From contig DFBJ01000006.1 in assembly GCA_002366565.1 (NCBI GenBank), positions 108,883 to 172,882 on the forward strand: DNA of 64,000 bases, given 5' to 3'. The notes beneath the pieces are model-generated. The model was not told the origin of the DNA. It did not search any database and was given only the letters and a program-made list of their open reading frames with translations. The DNA is from Bacteriovoracaceae bacterium UBA3083. Lineage in GTDB: Bacteria; Bdellovibrionota; Bacteriovoracia; Bacteriovoracales; Bacteriovoracaceae. Below, in pieces: positions 51,239 through 59,647 of this stretch. The position numbers were made by a program, and so were the translations under genes. The number at the start of each line of letters is the position of its first letter. Position 1 is the stretch's first letter.

Positions 51239-52798
51239 ATGAAGCTAAAAATACAAACTCAAATTATTACCTTGGTATCCTTTCTCTTTGTTTTCCAAGT
51301 TATCATCTGCGCTATTAGTTACATTGGGCTTAGAGATATTAGTCATGAACTCGATGAGGTCTTTTCGAGAAGTCTTCCTTCAATAGACAACCTAGTACAA
51401 GCAGATAGAGACTTTCAACAATCTCTTGTTGCAGAAAGAACTCTATTACTAGAAGGCCTAAGCGATGAGCAGAAAAAAGCGCAAATCAAAGACTATCAAA
51501 AAAATAGAAAGCAAGTCATCGACAGGTTCACAAAATATGAAGCTCTCGCTAAAACAAAAGCTGAAAAAGAAATCATAGAGCTATTTAAATTGAGATATAA
51601 AGAATGGGCAAATATCAGTGACTCTGCAATGCCTTTAAGTGAAACAGGATATGAAGGAGAGCTCTCAGAACTTAGAGAAAAATCTCTTAATGTATCTGGA
51701 GCTGCTTTTGAAAGAAGTAGAGATCAACTAGACCAGCTTCAAGAAATTATTCAAAATAAGGCTTCCATAGAATTTGATAAGGCCAGAGAGAGCTATAATA
51801 ACGCCAAGATTTTACTCTTATCAATACTAGGTGGATGTCTTCTCTTTACTATTGGACTAAGCTTTTACTTTATTAGAAGCATAAAGAAAAAAATTGGAGA
51901 AACTATTAAGACCGTTACAGCAGAAAGTACGACTCTAAATACTATTTCCGGAACACTAGGAGCAAGAGCAACTGAACTCGCTTCAGCTTCTCAGCAACAG
52001 TCTGCAAGTGTAACTCAGACTTCTTCTTCACTTCATGAAATATCAGAAATGGTTAACAAGAACACTTCAACAGCGGTTTCAAGTGCGGATCTTGTAAATA
52101 CAGGTAAGCGTGAATTAGATAAGGGACTACAATTAATTTTAAACCTAGCCGAAAAGGTTCAAGAAATGAATTCCGCTTCAAGTGACCTAATTGGAAAAGT
52201 AGATAATAATCACAAGAGATTTGAAGAGATATTAGGTGTATTTAATAATGTTCAAGATAAGACAAGTGTTATCAATGATATTGTTTTTCAAACCAAGCTT
52301 CTCTCTTTCAACGCCTCAGTTGAAGCGGCCAGAGCTGGAGAACATGGAAAAGGTTTCTCAGTTGTTGCAGAAGAAGTTGGAAACCTTGCTCATATGAGTG
52401 GAAACTCTGCAAATGAAATATCCGAATTACTTGAAGGTAGTTTAAAGAATATATCTTCAATGATTGAAAGTTCTAAATCAGAAGTTAGTAGTGCTGTTAA
52501 ACAAAGTGAAGAGATTATAACTCAAACACTAGATATCTCTACTCGTTGTGAAAGAACTCTTAAAGAAATAGATCAAATGTTTTCTAAGGTAACAGACTCT
52601 ACAAATGAAATAGCTACCGCTTCTCAAGAGCAGAGTTCTGGAGTTGGAGAAATTAATACTGCTGTTCAAGAAATTGATAATGCAAATCAATTAACTACGA
52701 AGAGTGCTCATCAAGTAGAAGACTCTTCAAAAGAGTTGATTAGTGTTACTGAAAATTTAGAGTCTAGTATTGAAGAATTAAGAAAGCTTGTAGCGTAA
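51239..52798 (+). CDS. Methyl-accepting chemotaxis protein
   Basis: The 519-residue protein has an N-terminal helix (10-30), a periplasmic four-helix-type domain up to about 185, a second helix (189-211, ILLLSILGGCLLFTIGLSFYF) and a cytoplasmic signalling domain. The hairpin tip has FQTKLLSFNASVEAARAGEH followed by GKGFSVVAEEVGNLA, the receptor/CheA contact region. An AQQQSASVTQTSSSLHEI stretch contains methylation-type helix residues. No clear HAMP domain was picked out. It signals to CheA/CheW, and the ligand is unknown. A hairpin follows its stop. Confidence 0.93.
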   Translation: MKLKIQTQIITLVSFLFVFQVIICAISYIGLRDISHELDEVFSRSLPSIDNLVQADRDFQQSLVAERTLLLEGLSDEQKKAQIKDYQKNRKQVIDRFTKYEALAKTKAEKEIIELFKLRYKEWANISDSAMPLSETGYEGELSELREKSLNVSGAAFERSRDQLDQLQEIIQNKASIEFDKARESYNNAKILLLSILGGCLLFTIGLSFYFIRSIKKKIGETIKTVTAESTTLNTISGTLGARATELASASQQQSASVTQTSSSLHEISEMVNKNTSTAVSSADLVNTGKRELDKGLQLILNLAEKVQEMNSASSDLIGKVDNNHKRFEEILGVFNNVQDKTSVINDIVFQTKLLSFNASVEAARAGEHGKGFSVVAEEVGNLAHMSGNSANEISELLEGSLKNISSMIESSKSEVSSAVKQSEEIITQTLDISTRCERTLKEIDQMFSKVTDSTNEIATASQEQSSGVGEINTAVQEIDNANQLTTKSAHQVEDSSKELISVTENLESSIEELRKLVA

Positions 52799-52810
52799 AT
52801 TTTAAAGAAA

Positions 52811-52864
52811 GGTACCCGATAGACTGTTGTTTAAACTTCTTCTATCATCAGGTCTTCGGGTACC
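52811..52864 (+). terminator. Large hairpin after the chemotaxis gene, possible terminator or structured RNA
   Basis: GGTACCCGA (52811-52819) is perfectly complementary to TCGGGTACC (52856-52864) with a 36-base loop, and a run of five T follows ten bases after the second arm. The loop is much longer than in a normal terminator. It starts 13 bases after the chemotaxis receptor stop. Confidence 0.5.
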
Positions 52865-53133
52865 AATACTTTTTGAGTTGATTTGTCCTAGTAAGAGAGG
52901 GAAAAGTCAGGATCATCGAACTCTAATTTCTTTTTGTTTTGATTTACTTCCTGTAAATCTTAACTGACCTTTTTACTACTATGTCTCCATCCGTAGAAAC
53001 TTCATAAACCGGCTTTTATCTTCCATGATATTCTTGAGTATTCATCCTTGATTACTCATACAATATATATAGCAATACTGATGCCAAGTTTTTCACTTAA
53101 GAAGCCGTCAAATAATCTATGTGGGTGACAAAA
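52865..53133. other. Intergenic stretch with no supported gene
   Basis: This AT-rich stretch contains only short, stop-interrupted frames. One minus-strand frame gives short protein-like pieces (for example near 53000-53110), but stops interrupt it at roughly the rate expected for AT-rich DNA. I therefore do not call a gene or a pseudogene. Confidence 0.4.
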
Positions 53134-53156
53134 TGCCCCTACGAAACATAGGGGCA
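53134..53156. repeat. Perfect 8-bp inverted repeat (hairpin)
   Basis: TGCCCCTA (53134-53141) and TAGGGGCA (53149-53156) flank the 7-base loop CGAAACA. On the minus strand TTTTG follows, so it may be the terminator of the B12-uptake operon, although it lies 248 bases past the btuC stop. On the plus strand it lies 10 bases before a small membrane-protein frame and could shape its translation. Confidence 0.5.
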
Positions 53157-53166
53157 GATTTAAGAT

Positions 53167-53280
53167 ATGTATGATTTCATAGTATTAGTAGTCGTCACTT
53201 TGTCACTAGTGGGCGTCTTTTGTTTCTTTTTTCAATCTTACATTTTCTGGCCAAACCAAAACACAGAAACTTGCGAGTGA
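53167..53280 (+). CDS. Candidate 37-residue single-span membrane microprotein
   Basis: The frame ATG 53167 to TGA 53280 encodes MYDFIVLVVVTLSLVGVF followed by CFFFQSYIFWPNQNTETCE: one hydrophobic helix of about 20 residues and a short polar tail. This is the composition of small membrane subunits such as CydX or CcoQ, but it matches none I recognise. No strong ribosome site was found (AGGGG is 13 bases away, in the hairpin arm). It is too short to be certain, and coding is inferred from the amino acid pattern only. Confidence 0.4.
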   Translation: MYDFIVLVVVTLSLVGVFCFFFQSYIFWPNQNTETCE

Positions 53281-53403
53281 CCAAACCATTCAGACTACAT
53301 AAAGACTATTTAACTTATTTAAATAATTAAGAAAATTAGGTGTCAAAAGATACCTGGAAACGACATTATTTTGACTGTGTTAAAAACCTTACAACTATTT
53401 TAA

Positions 53404-54363
53404 TCAAACTCTAGATGAGCGAGATAAGAGGAGTAGGAGAAATGGCCCCCCCATTAGTGCGGTTAAAACTCCGACTGGTAACTGAGTAGTTGAGAGAATA
53501 TTACGAGAAAGAAGATCGCATATCATTAGAAGTAAGCCGCCAATTAAAAATGATGAGGGTATTAATAATTGATGTTTATGACTAAATAATTTCTTCGCCA
53601 TATGAGGCCCTAGAAGTCCTACAAAACCAATTGGTCCGCACTCAGCAACAACCATTGCAACAACAAGTGAATTTAGTAAGTAGAGATACTTTCTAAACTT
53701 ATAAATATCTACACCTCTAGTAATAGCAATATCATCTCCTAGATACATTATATTAAGCTTTCTTGAATGAAATAAAGAATAAGAAATACCAATTAAAGAA
53801 ATTGGTATTAGCCTAAGAGTTGAATCAAAACCTACAACATCAAGACCACCCATTAGCCATCTCACAACTTGTAATGCGTCTCTTTCATTCCCCATGAATT
53901 GTAAAAAAAGAATAAGGCTAGAGCATACCATTGAAAGAACAACACCTGATAAGAGTAGAGAGTGCGTGCTTACTCTTCCGTTTTTAATTGCCATAGAATA
54001 AACAAGTAGAACACACACTAAGGCAAACGCGAAACTGAATATACTCACAGAGTTAATAAATGGAATTGAAAATGCTAAACCTAAAGTAAAGTATACAGTT
54101 GCCCCAAGAGCAGCTCCACTGGCCACACCGAGAGTGTATGGAGTTGCAAGAGAGTTTTTAAACATTGCCTGAAAAAGTAATCCACTAAGAGAGAGAAGTC
54201 CTCCAACTAAAAAAGAGAGAGTCACCTGAGGAAGTCTAATGCTCAAAACAATATTCATAAAGTTCTCATCACTATAGCTAAAGTCCCCTGGACCAACCAT
54301 TAGTGATATCGATGCAAAAAAAAGTATAGCAACCAATAGAGATATAAATTTTACGATGTTCAT
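53404..54363 (-). CDS. btuC: Vitamin B12 ABC transporter permease
   Basis: The 319-residue FecCD-family membrane protein has about 9-10 helices. Markers include the early GPGDFSYSD, SIRLPQVTLSFLVGGLLSLSG, PYTLGVASGAALGA, WLMGGLD and the ATPase-contact segment GPIGFVGLLGPHMAKKL. The family moves siderophores and B12 through the inner membrane as a dimer. Its start overlaps the btuD stop by one base (TAATG). The B12 assignment rests on the riboswitch and BtuB at the head of the operon; an iron-siderophore permease has the same fold. Confidence 0.88.
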   Translation of the reverse strand: MNIVKFISLLVAILFFASISLMVGPGDFSYSDENFMNIVLSIRLPQVTLSFLVGGLLSLSGLLFQAMFKNSLATPYTLGVASGAALGATVYFTLGLAFSIPFINSVSIFSFAFALVCVLLVYSMAIKNGRVSTHSLLLSGVVLSMVCSSLILFLQFMGNERDALQVVRWLMGGLDVVGFDSTLRLIPISLIGISYSLFHSRKLNIMYLGDDIAITRGVDIYKFRKYLYLLNSLVVAMVVAECGPIGFVGLLGPHMAKKLFSHKHQLLIPSSFLIGGLLLMICDLLSRNILSTTQLPVGVLTALMGGPFLLLLLSRSSRV

Positions 54364-55130
54364 TAAAATATCTCCGGAAGAATAATCTCAAGTTCAGACT
54401 CAGGGTGCTTAATTAACTTAAAAGATTTATCAAATAATTTATCTAGATGACTCTTATTAATTATATCTCTTGGTTCTCCATCAAAGAAGTTCATTCCATT
54501 TTTTAAACCGATAATTCTCTTACTATTCATTAGCGTTGAATTAATATCGTGAGAGATTAAAATAATATCCATCTCTTTTTGAAGAGAGAAAATAATTTTA
54601 TTAATATCATCTTGTACTTTTGGATCTAAAAAAGAAGTAGGTTCATCAAGTAGGAGTAGCTTTGGCCCTTGAAATACAGAGGCAGCAATAAAAACTCTCT
54701 GTCTCTCTCCCCCACTTAAACTTAGTAAGGATCTATCCTTTAAACTCAGTAAATTAAAGCTCTCTAATATCCCGTGGGCCCTATCAATTTCTTCTTTAGT
54801 GAGCCTTCGTAAATCTTGAAGCTTAGGGTAATAACTCATTTCAAGAAAATCCCAAACTGAATACTCGGCATGAACTTCTAAGAGCTGAGGGACATAAGAA
54901 ATAAGCTGTGCCCTCTCAATAACAGAGAGCTCTCTAATATCTTTTCCATTTAATAATATTTCACCAGTCCAATTTTCATATATCCCAGAGATACACTTTA
55001 TTAGTGAAGACTTACCGGATCCATTTGGACCCAAGATAGAAACTAGCCCACCAGTTGAAAAGTCTAGAGATACATTCTTTAAGATTTCTTTCTTATTTAT
55101 AACAAGGGAGAGATTTTTTACTGACAGCAT
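54363..55130 (-). CDS. btuD: Vitamin B12 ABC transporter ATP-binding protein
   Basis: The 255-residue ATPase has Walker A GPNGSGKS (34-41), the Q-loop SYVPQL, the signature LSLSGGERQRV, Walker B LLLLDEPTSFLD and the H-loop ISHDI. It powers BtuC. The start shares one base with the btuF stop (TAATG), as does its own stop with btuC, showing tight translational coupling. B12 specificity is inferred from the operon. Confidence 0.9.
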   Translation of the reverse strand: MLSVKNLSLVINKKEILKNVSLDFSTGGLVSILGPNGSGKSSLIKCISGIYENWTGEILLNGKDIRELSVIERAQLISYVPQLLEVHAEYSVWDFLEMSYYPKLQDLRRLTKEEIDRAHGILESFNLLSLKDRSLLSLSGGERQRVFIAASVFQGPKLLLLDEPTSFLDPKVQDDINKIIFSLQKEMDIILISHDINSTLMNSKRIIGLKNGMNFFDGEPRDIINKSHLDKLFDKSFKLIKHPESELEIILPEIF

Positions 55131-55948
55131 TACTTCTTCCCTACCTTATTTTTTAACTCTTGAGCTATTTTCCAAACACTTGGACCAGGTACAAAGAGAT
55201 AATTCCCAACGAGAGGGACATACCTAATTGAGCCCTCCTTTGAATCATTCAACTCCTTCCATGCGCTTCTTTTTTCTTTTAAGCTCGCTTCATTATGACT
55301 ACCAAATATTTCAACAACATAATCATACTTAAGAGAGATCAGCTTCTCTCTCCCCACTTCAGGATAGCTCATAGGATAAGACTCTAAGATATTCTTCATC
55401 CCTACATGCTTTAATATATCAGAGTAGAAGTTCTTACTACCTGCTGCTTGAACCTTTACAATCTTTTCATCCTTCACTTTTGAAGATATTAAAAATAATA
55501 CATTCTTCGCTCTCCCCTCTAGATTATCAGGGATCAGAGAAGCATTAATTTTCTTAATTAAATTATCTGCCTCATTTTTCTTAGAAAACGTATCACCAAG
55601 AATATTAATAGATTTATAAATATCATCAAGTCGATCATGCTCAAGGAGGATCGTTCTAATATTTAATCTTGAAAGATTAGTCACCTGTTTCTTATTTGTA
55701 GAAGAACTTAAGAGGACGGCACTCGCCTTTAACTTTAAAATCTTCTCGTAGCTAATATCAAGGGAAGTACCCACCTTATCTTTTTTGCAAAAGTCTTCAT
55801 CAAAAGAGCAATACTTACTTACGCCCACAACTTCATCGCTAAGATCTAGCTCATAGAGAATTTCACTAAGACTTGGAACAGTGCTCACAATCCTCTCTTT
55901 TGAAAGAGTCGAAAATGAAAAAAATATAACTATTAATATTTGTAACAT
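55130..55948 (-). CDS. btuF: Vitamin B12 periplasmic binding protein
   Basis: The 272-residue protein starts with a signal peptide (LQILIVIFFSFSTLS) and then the class III binding-protein fold: RIVSTVPSLSEILYELDLSD, VGTSLDISYEKILKL, a helical linker (about 120-150), and YSDILKHVGMKNILE. In BtuF, Trp and acidic residues form the B12 pocket; GSHNEASLKEKRSAWKELN has comparable features but I cannot place the pocket residues. It delivers B12 to BtuCD. Confidence 0.85.
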   Translation of the reverse strand: MLQILIVIFFSFSTLSKERIVSTVPSLSEILYELDLSDEVVGVSKYCSFDEDFCKKDKVGTSLDISYEKILKLKASAVLLSSSTNKKQVTNLSRLNIRTILLEHDRLDDIYKSINILGDTFSKKNEADNLIKKINASLIPDNLEGRAKNVLFLISSKVKDEKIVKVQAAGSKNFYSDILKHVGMKNILESYPMSYPEVGREKLISLKYDYVVEIFGSHNEASLKEKRSAWKELNDSKEGSIRYVPLVGNYLFVPGPSVWKIAQELKNKVGKK

Positions 55949-55959
55949 ATTACCCTTAA

Positions 55960-56457
55960 CTACTCGTCTAACTTAAATTCAAATTCAAGACTATGATATA
56001 TGATTAAATCATTCCCATTATTCTTAACTGTAAAGCTACTTTTCTTAGAAGCATCTAATGCCGCTAAGTCTAATCTCTCATGACCACTACTTTTAATAAT
56101 ATGAGAATTCATTATTTGCCCATCTTTACTGATGGCCACTTTGACAAGTACAGATCCCTCTTCTCCAAACAGTCTCGATTTGTAAGGATACTTTGGAATA
56201 TACTTATTCTCTACACTAATAGATGACTTCGCAGTTAATTTCTTCGAAGTCCTCTCCTCTTTTTTTACCGCTCTAGCTTTCTCTTGTACTGCCTTCTTCT
56301 TTGGTGCCATTCGCCTATCTAAATTTACTTTAAAACTACTTCTAGAAGAGCTTAGCTCAACAGAGACATCTCCATTTTTAATGGTAGGAAAATCGGCAAC
56401 TAAAACTAAGTGCAGAAATAGAGAAATAAATATAGAGAAGAAGTATGTTAAATTCAT
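55960..56457 (-). CDS. tonB: TonB-family energy transducer of the B12 operon
   Basis: The 165-residue protein has one N-terminal helix (YFFSIFISLFLHLVLVADF), a Lys/Ala-rich linker (about 50-75; shorter and less Pro-rich than in Escherichia TonB) and a C-terminal TonB domain with KYPYKSRLFGEEGSVLVKV, then DAALDASKKSSF in variant form (reads AALDASKKSSF). TonB transmits proton-motive-force energy from ExbB/ExbD to the outer-membrane receptor. The gene starts on the last base of the btuB stop (TAATG) and may be a dedicated TonB; no exbB or exbD gene is present nearby. Confidence 0.85.
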   Translation of the reverse strand: MNLTYFFSIFISLFLHLVLVADFPTIKNGDVSVELSSSRSSFKVNLDRRMAPKKKAVQEKARAVKKEERTSKKLTAKSSISVENKYIPKYPYKSRLFGEEGSVLVKVAISKDGQIMNSHIIKSSGHERLDLAALDASKKSSFTVKNNGNDLIIYHSLEFEFKLDE

Positions 56458-58250
56458 TACATCCTAAAACTATACTTTAGGAAATAATTTCTCCGAAGAG
56501 TTCCAAACCCAAATACTTCTTCGTATTCCTTATCTAGAATATTTCCTAATCTTAAAATAAGATTATGGTCTTTAGAAAGTTCATATTTAAGATTTAAATC
56601 AACTAATGAATAAGAGCTGAGTACAATTGAATCAAAGTCACTATTTTCTCTCTGCCCTACGTATGTATAATTTAGAGATGTAGTCAGAGAAGGATTTAAA
56701 TTATAACTCACACCAAGAAAGTACTTTTCTCTAGGTCTTCTGGCCAAGTAAGTGCCATCATTGCCTGATGACTTATTTATTGCTCTAAGTAGAGTCGCTG
56801 AGGCATCTAAAGTAACATTAGAAAAGCTTGCATTCCATCTAAGTTCAAGTCCTTTAGACTCGGCCTTAAAGGTATTAGCGTATTTATTTAGACTACTTTC
56901 AAAATCTATAACATTCTCATAAGTATCTTTAAATAATGTCAAAGATAGTTCTGTATTATATATATTTTGAACAACTCCAAAGTCATAACTTCTACTCTTA
57001 GTTGGTAATAAGCTAGTATTTCCAAAATTACTAAATAATTGGTAGAGGCTTGGACTTTTAAATCCAGTTGAGGCATTCATTTTAAATGTTGTGTTCTCTA
57101 AAGCAAAAAAGCTTGCTCCAACTTTCCAAGTGAGTTGATCTGCTAAGTCCCTATCTTTTGTCCATCGTCCACCGGCCTGAATCCCAAACTGGTCATACAC
57201 AAAGTGAGAATCAAGATATACAGCAGTAGAGCTGAAGTTCTTTTTATTATCTACTGTTTCGATGCTTGCATTAGTTTCCTCATACTCAAGACCATTAATC
57301 AGAGTAACATTCTCATTTATAAAGAATGAATTAAGAAGTTCTACCTTCTTTGTCTTTGCGACCAATCGAGAAAGAGAAAACGAATTCGTTAAACGGTCAG
57401 ACTTACTGTAATTTACAGAGAGTTCAGGAACCCAATAATCCCCCATAATTCTCTTGTACTTTATACCTGCAATTAACTGCGAATCTCTTCCCATATAATC
57501 TAATTTATCTTCAGTGCTTGAATCAAAGTCGCTCTCAGCTTTCACACCTCTTAAATTAAATTCTATAGAGTCTTTATTAGATATTTTCTTCTTTGCTTTA
57601 AAAGTTGCCGTTAAATTATTCAGCCCATCTTTTTCGGCCATAGGATTTCTTACTGAATTATATGAAGAGATCCCCTCAACATCCTGAAAGCTTAAGCCCA
57701 TCGAATAGTTTAGAAACTCTCCCTTTTGAGAAGTTGAAAATGAGGCCACTTTATTATCATAGCTCCCATAACCAATACTTCCGTTAGAGCCAATATTCTC
57801 CCCTGGGTTCTTAGTAGTTATCTTAATAACACCGGCCATTGCATCTGATCCATAGAGAACACTTTGTGATCCCTTAAGAATTTCTATTTTTTCAACACTA
57901 GATAAATCAATATGTTCTAAAATAGCAGATCCACCAACAGAACTTTTATCATTGTACTCAACTCCATCAATTACAATGAGTGTATAGCTTGAATCTGCAC
58001 CTCTTAAAAAAAGTGACGTTGATTTTCCAAATGCTCCATTTGAATTAATTTGAAGAGATGATTTTTTCTGAATTAAACCTGTGAGACTAGTATCTCCGGA
58101 ATTTTTAATTTCATCTTCAGATATAACATCTACAACAGAGTTAGTTTTCTCCTTATCTAGGGAAACTTTTTCAGCAGTTACAATAACTTTTGAGTTTGCA
58201 AAAGAGTGGGTAGAGAGAAATAACAATAATAGAAGAAATTTTGTGTTCAT
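56457..58250 (-). CDS. btuB: TonB-dependent outer-membrane receptor, BtuB-like (vitamin B12)
   Basis: The 597-residue protein has a signal peptide (to about residue 18), a TonB-box-like VIVTAEKV, a plug domain (35-150: ISEDEIKNSGDTSLTGLIQK, LYGSDAMAGVI) and a 22-stranded beta barrel ending in an aromatic C-terminus, SFRM. It is about the size of BtuB (594). AAGGAGG lies just before the ATG. It carries cobalamin across the outer membrane, with the assignment resting on the cobalamin riboswitch in front of it and on btuF, btuC and btuD behind it. Confidence 0.9.
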   Translation of the reverse strand: MNTKFLLLLLFLSTHSFANSKVIVTAEKVSLDKEKTNSVVDVISEDEIKNSGDTSLTGLIQKKSSLQINSNGAFGKSTSLFLRGADSSYTLIVIDGVEYNDKSSVGGSAILEHIDLSSVEKIEILKGSQSVLYGSDAMAGVIKITTKNPGENIGSNGSIGYGSYDNKVASFSTSQKGEFLNYSMGLSFQDVEGISSYNSVRNPMAEKDGLNNLTATFKAKKKISNKDSIEFNLRGVKAESDFDSSTEDKLDYMGRDSQLIAGIKYKRIMGDYWVPELSVNYSKSDRLTNSFSLSRLVAKTKKVELLNSFFINENVTLINGLEYEETNASIETVDNKKNFSSTAVYLDSHFVYDQFGIQAGGRWTKDRDLADQLTWKVGASFFALENTTFKMNASTGFKSPSLYQLFSNFGNTSLLPTKSRSYDFGVVQNIYNTELSLTLFKDTYENVIDFESSLNKYANTFKAESKGLELRWNASFSNVTLDASATLLRAINKSSGNDGTYLARRPREKYFLGVSYNLNPSLTTSLNYTYVGQRENSDFDSIVLSSYSLVDLNLKYELSKDHNLILRLGNILDKEYEEVFGFGTLRRNYFLKYSFRM

Positions 58251-58279
58251 AAGCTCCTCCTTAGGGATAACTTAAAAAA

Positions 58280-58420
58280 AGAATGGATCGGGCTTTTACC
58301 GTTGCTGGACAGCGCTAGAATTTCACTAGCTTCACATAAATTGCTTTAAAAAACCTAACACTATGAATATAAGCCCCATAGATCAAGTTATTTTTACTAC
58401 CTAAACTTTGCTTCTTTTCA
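58280..58420 (-). promoter_or_regulatory. Cobalamin riboswitch upstream of btuB
   Basis: On the minus strand, a conserved core reads GTGAAATTCTAG, then CGCTGTCCAGCAACGGTAA, then AAGCCCGATCC (58335-58285). This matches the B12-box pattern GCTGyCCxGCAACxGTAA followed by GCCCGAT. It lies 35 bases before the btuB start, with the ribosome site AAGGAGG in between. The outer limits (about 58280-58420) are approximate. When B12 is abundant it should reduce btuB operon expression, most probably by hiding the ribosome site. No obvious terminator was seen. Confidence 0.85.
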
Positions 58421-58449
58421 CTTAACCAATTTTTAACTATAAAATCACT

Positions 58450-58743
58450 ATGAATAATGAAATTAAAGAAATATTTATAGTCCCACAGCCCAAGCTTTTT
58501 ATGTACTCTTCAAGAGCTGGGCTCAACCCAAATGAGCTCATTGAAAAGCTTAAAATGACTCATGATGACCTCTACGAAGCACTTGGTGGATACGCCCTAG
58601 ATAGAAAGCAGTATCAATCCCTGCTTTATTTAGCAGGCATTAAGAAAACAAAGAATTATTTAGAAAAAGATAAAGAAGAGCTATTAAAAAGTATTGATAC
58701 CTCCGAGCTCATAGCTGAGCTCGAAGAAAGAACTAGAGGCTAA
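58450..58743 (+). CDS. Uncharacterised small cytoplasmic protein
   Basis: The 97-residue helical protein is charged (Lys and Glu rich in the second half, KNYLEKDKEELLKS) and has IVPQPKLFMYSSRAGLNP near its start. No membrane segment, Cys pair or catalytic motif is visible. It shares its promoter region, pointing away from the B12 riboswitch, and ends in a CTAA overlap with lepB on the other strand. I recognise no family. Confidence 0.7.
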   Translation: MNNEIKEIFIVPQPKLFMYSSRAGLNPNELIEKLKMTHDDLYEALGGYALDRKQYQSLLYLAGIKKTKNYLEKDKEELLKSIDTSELIAELEERTRG

Positions 58744-59492
58744 AGAAGCGTTCCAATTCTCCATGGTCTGAAGTGAAACTTCTCTTTTGACCATGGGTAA
58801 ACCATGTTGAACCAAACGACCATCGCTCTACCACGAACATTTCCAAAAGGTACAAATCCCCAAACTCTTGAGTCACTTGAGTAGTCTCTATTGTCACCCA
58901 TTACAAAGAAGTGACCTTTATCTACTTTAACTTTTGGCATATTTAAGTGGTATGGCATTGAATTGTTTACAGCAGTTACAAACTTCTTTTCTCCAAGTTG
59001 AACTTCTTCAAACTCAATTCCTTTCTTATCAAATTTATCATCAAATAAATCGATATATTCTTCTTTAGCTACTGGTTTAGTCTCAATAAGCTTTCCATTT
59101 AAGTAAACCTTATTATTGTAAACCTCAACCTCATCTCCAGGGATACCAATAACTCTCTTAACGTAGAGAATATTGCGATCTCTAGGGTATCTAAAAACTA
59201 TAATATCTCCCCTCTTAGGGTCTGAAGGTGTTGATAGGTAGATTGGATCACCAAATAGATCAGAGTATGGAAGCTTAAATCCATAAGACATCTTATTTAC
59301 TAAGATGAAATCTCCAATTGCATTTGTTGGAAGTAGTGAACCTGATGGAATGTGATTCGGTTCAAAGAAAGATGACTTAAATGCAAATACTGTTACTATG
59401 ATGTAAATCCACGATAGTAATTCTTTTTTAACTTTATTAAGCTTTTCAATTGATGGATCAACTGGAGTGCTACTCTCTTGATTATTTTCCAT
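58740..59492 (-). CDS. lepB: Signal peptidase I
   Basis: The 250-residue protein has one N-terminal helix (about 27-43, LSWIYIIVTVFAFKSSF). The catalytic Ser/Lys dyad is S52 in HIPSGSLLPT (the usual Met is Leu) and K112 in YVKRVIG. The family boxes RGDIIVFRYPRD, IPGDEV and MGDNRDYSSDSRVWGFV are present. It removes signal peptides on the outer face of the inner membrane. AAGGA precedes the ATG. One membrane helix rather than two is common outside the Enterobacteria. Confidence 0.93.
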   Translation of the reverse strand: MENNQESSTPVDPSIEKLNKVKKELLSWIYIIVTVFAFKSSFFEPNHIPSGSLLPTNAIGDFILVNKMSYGFKLPYSDLFGDPIYLSTPSDPKRGDIIVFRYPRDRNILYVKRVIGIPGDEVEVYNNKVYLNGKLIETKPVAKEEYIDLFDDKFDKKGIEFEEVQLGEKKFVTAVNNSMPYHLNMPKVKVDKGHFFVMGDNRDYSSDSRVWGFVPFGNVRGRAMVVWFNMVYPWSKEKFHFRPWRIGTLL

Positions 59493-59647
59493 TTCTATTC
59501 CTTATAATTTTAAGAGCCTATAATAATACTTTAAATTAAATTCGTCATCTTCCATATATATTGTTCACTCTTGACGCGAGTCACATAGAACCATGAAAAA
59601 AGGACTCACCTTCTTCAAAAGCTGAGAATTCCAAGATAGAAAACATT

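Noticed and set aside
52865..53133. Possible degraded gene on the minus strand with protein-like fragments
   Set aside because: In one frame several stops interrupt about 80 codons, no more coding than expected by chance in AT-rich DNA, and no homologue could be recognised.
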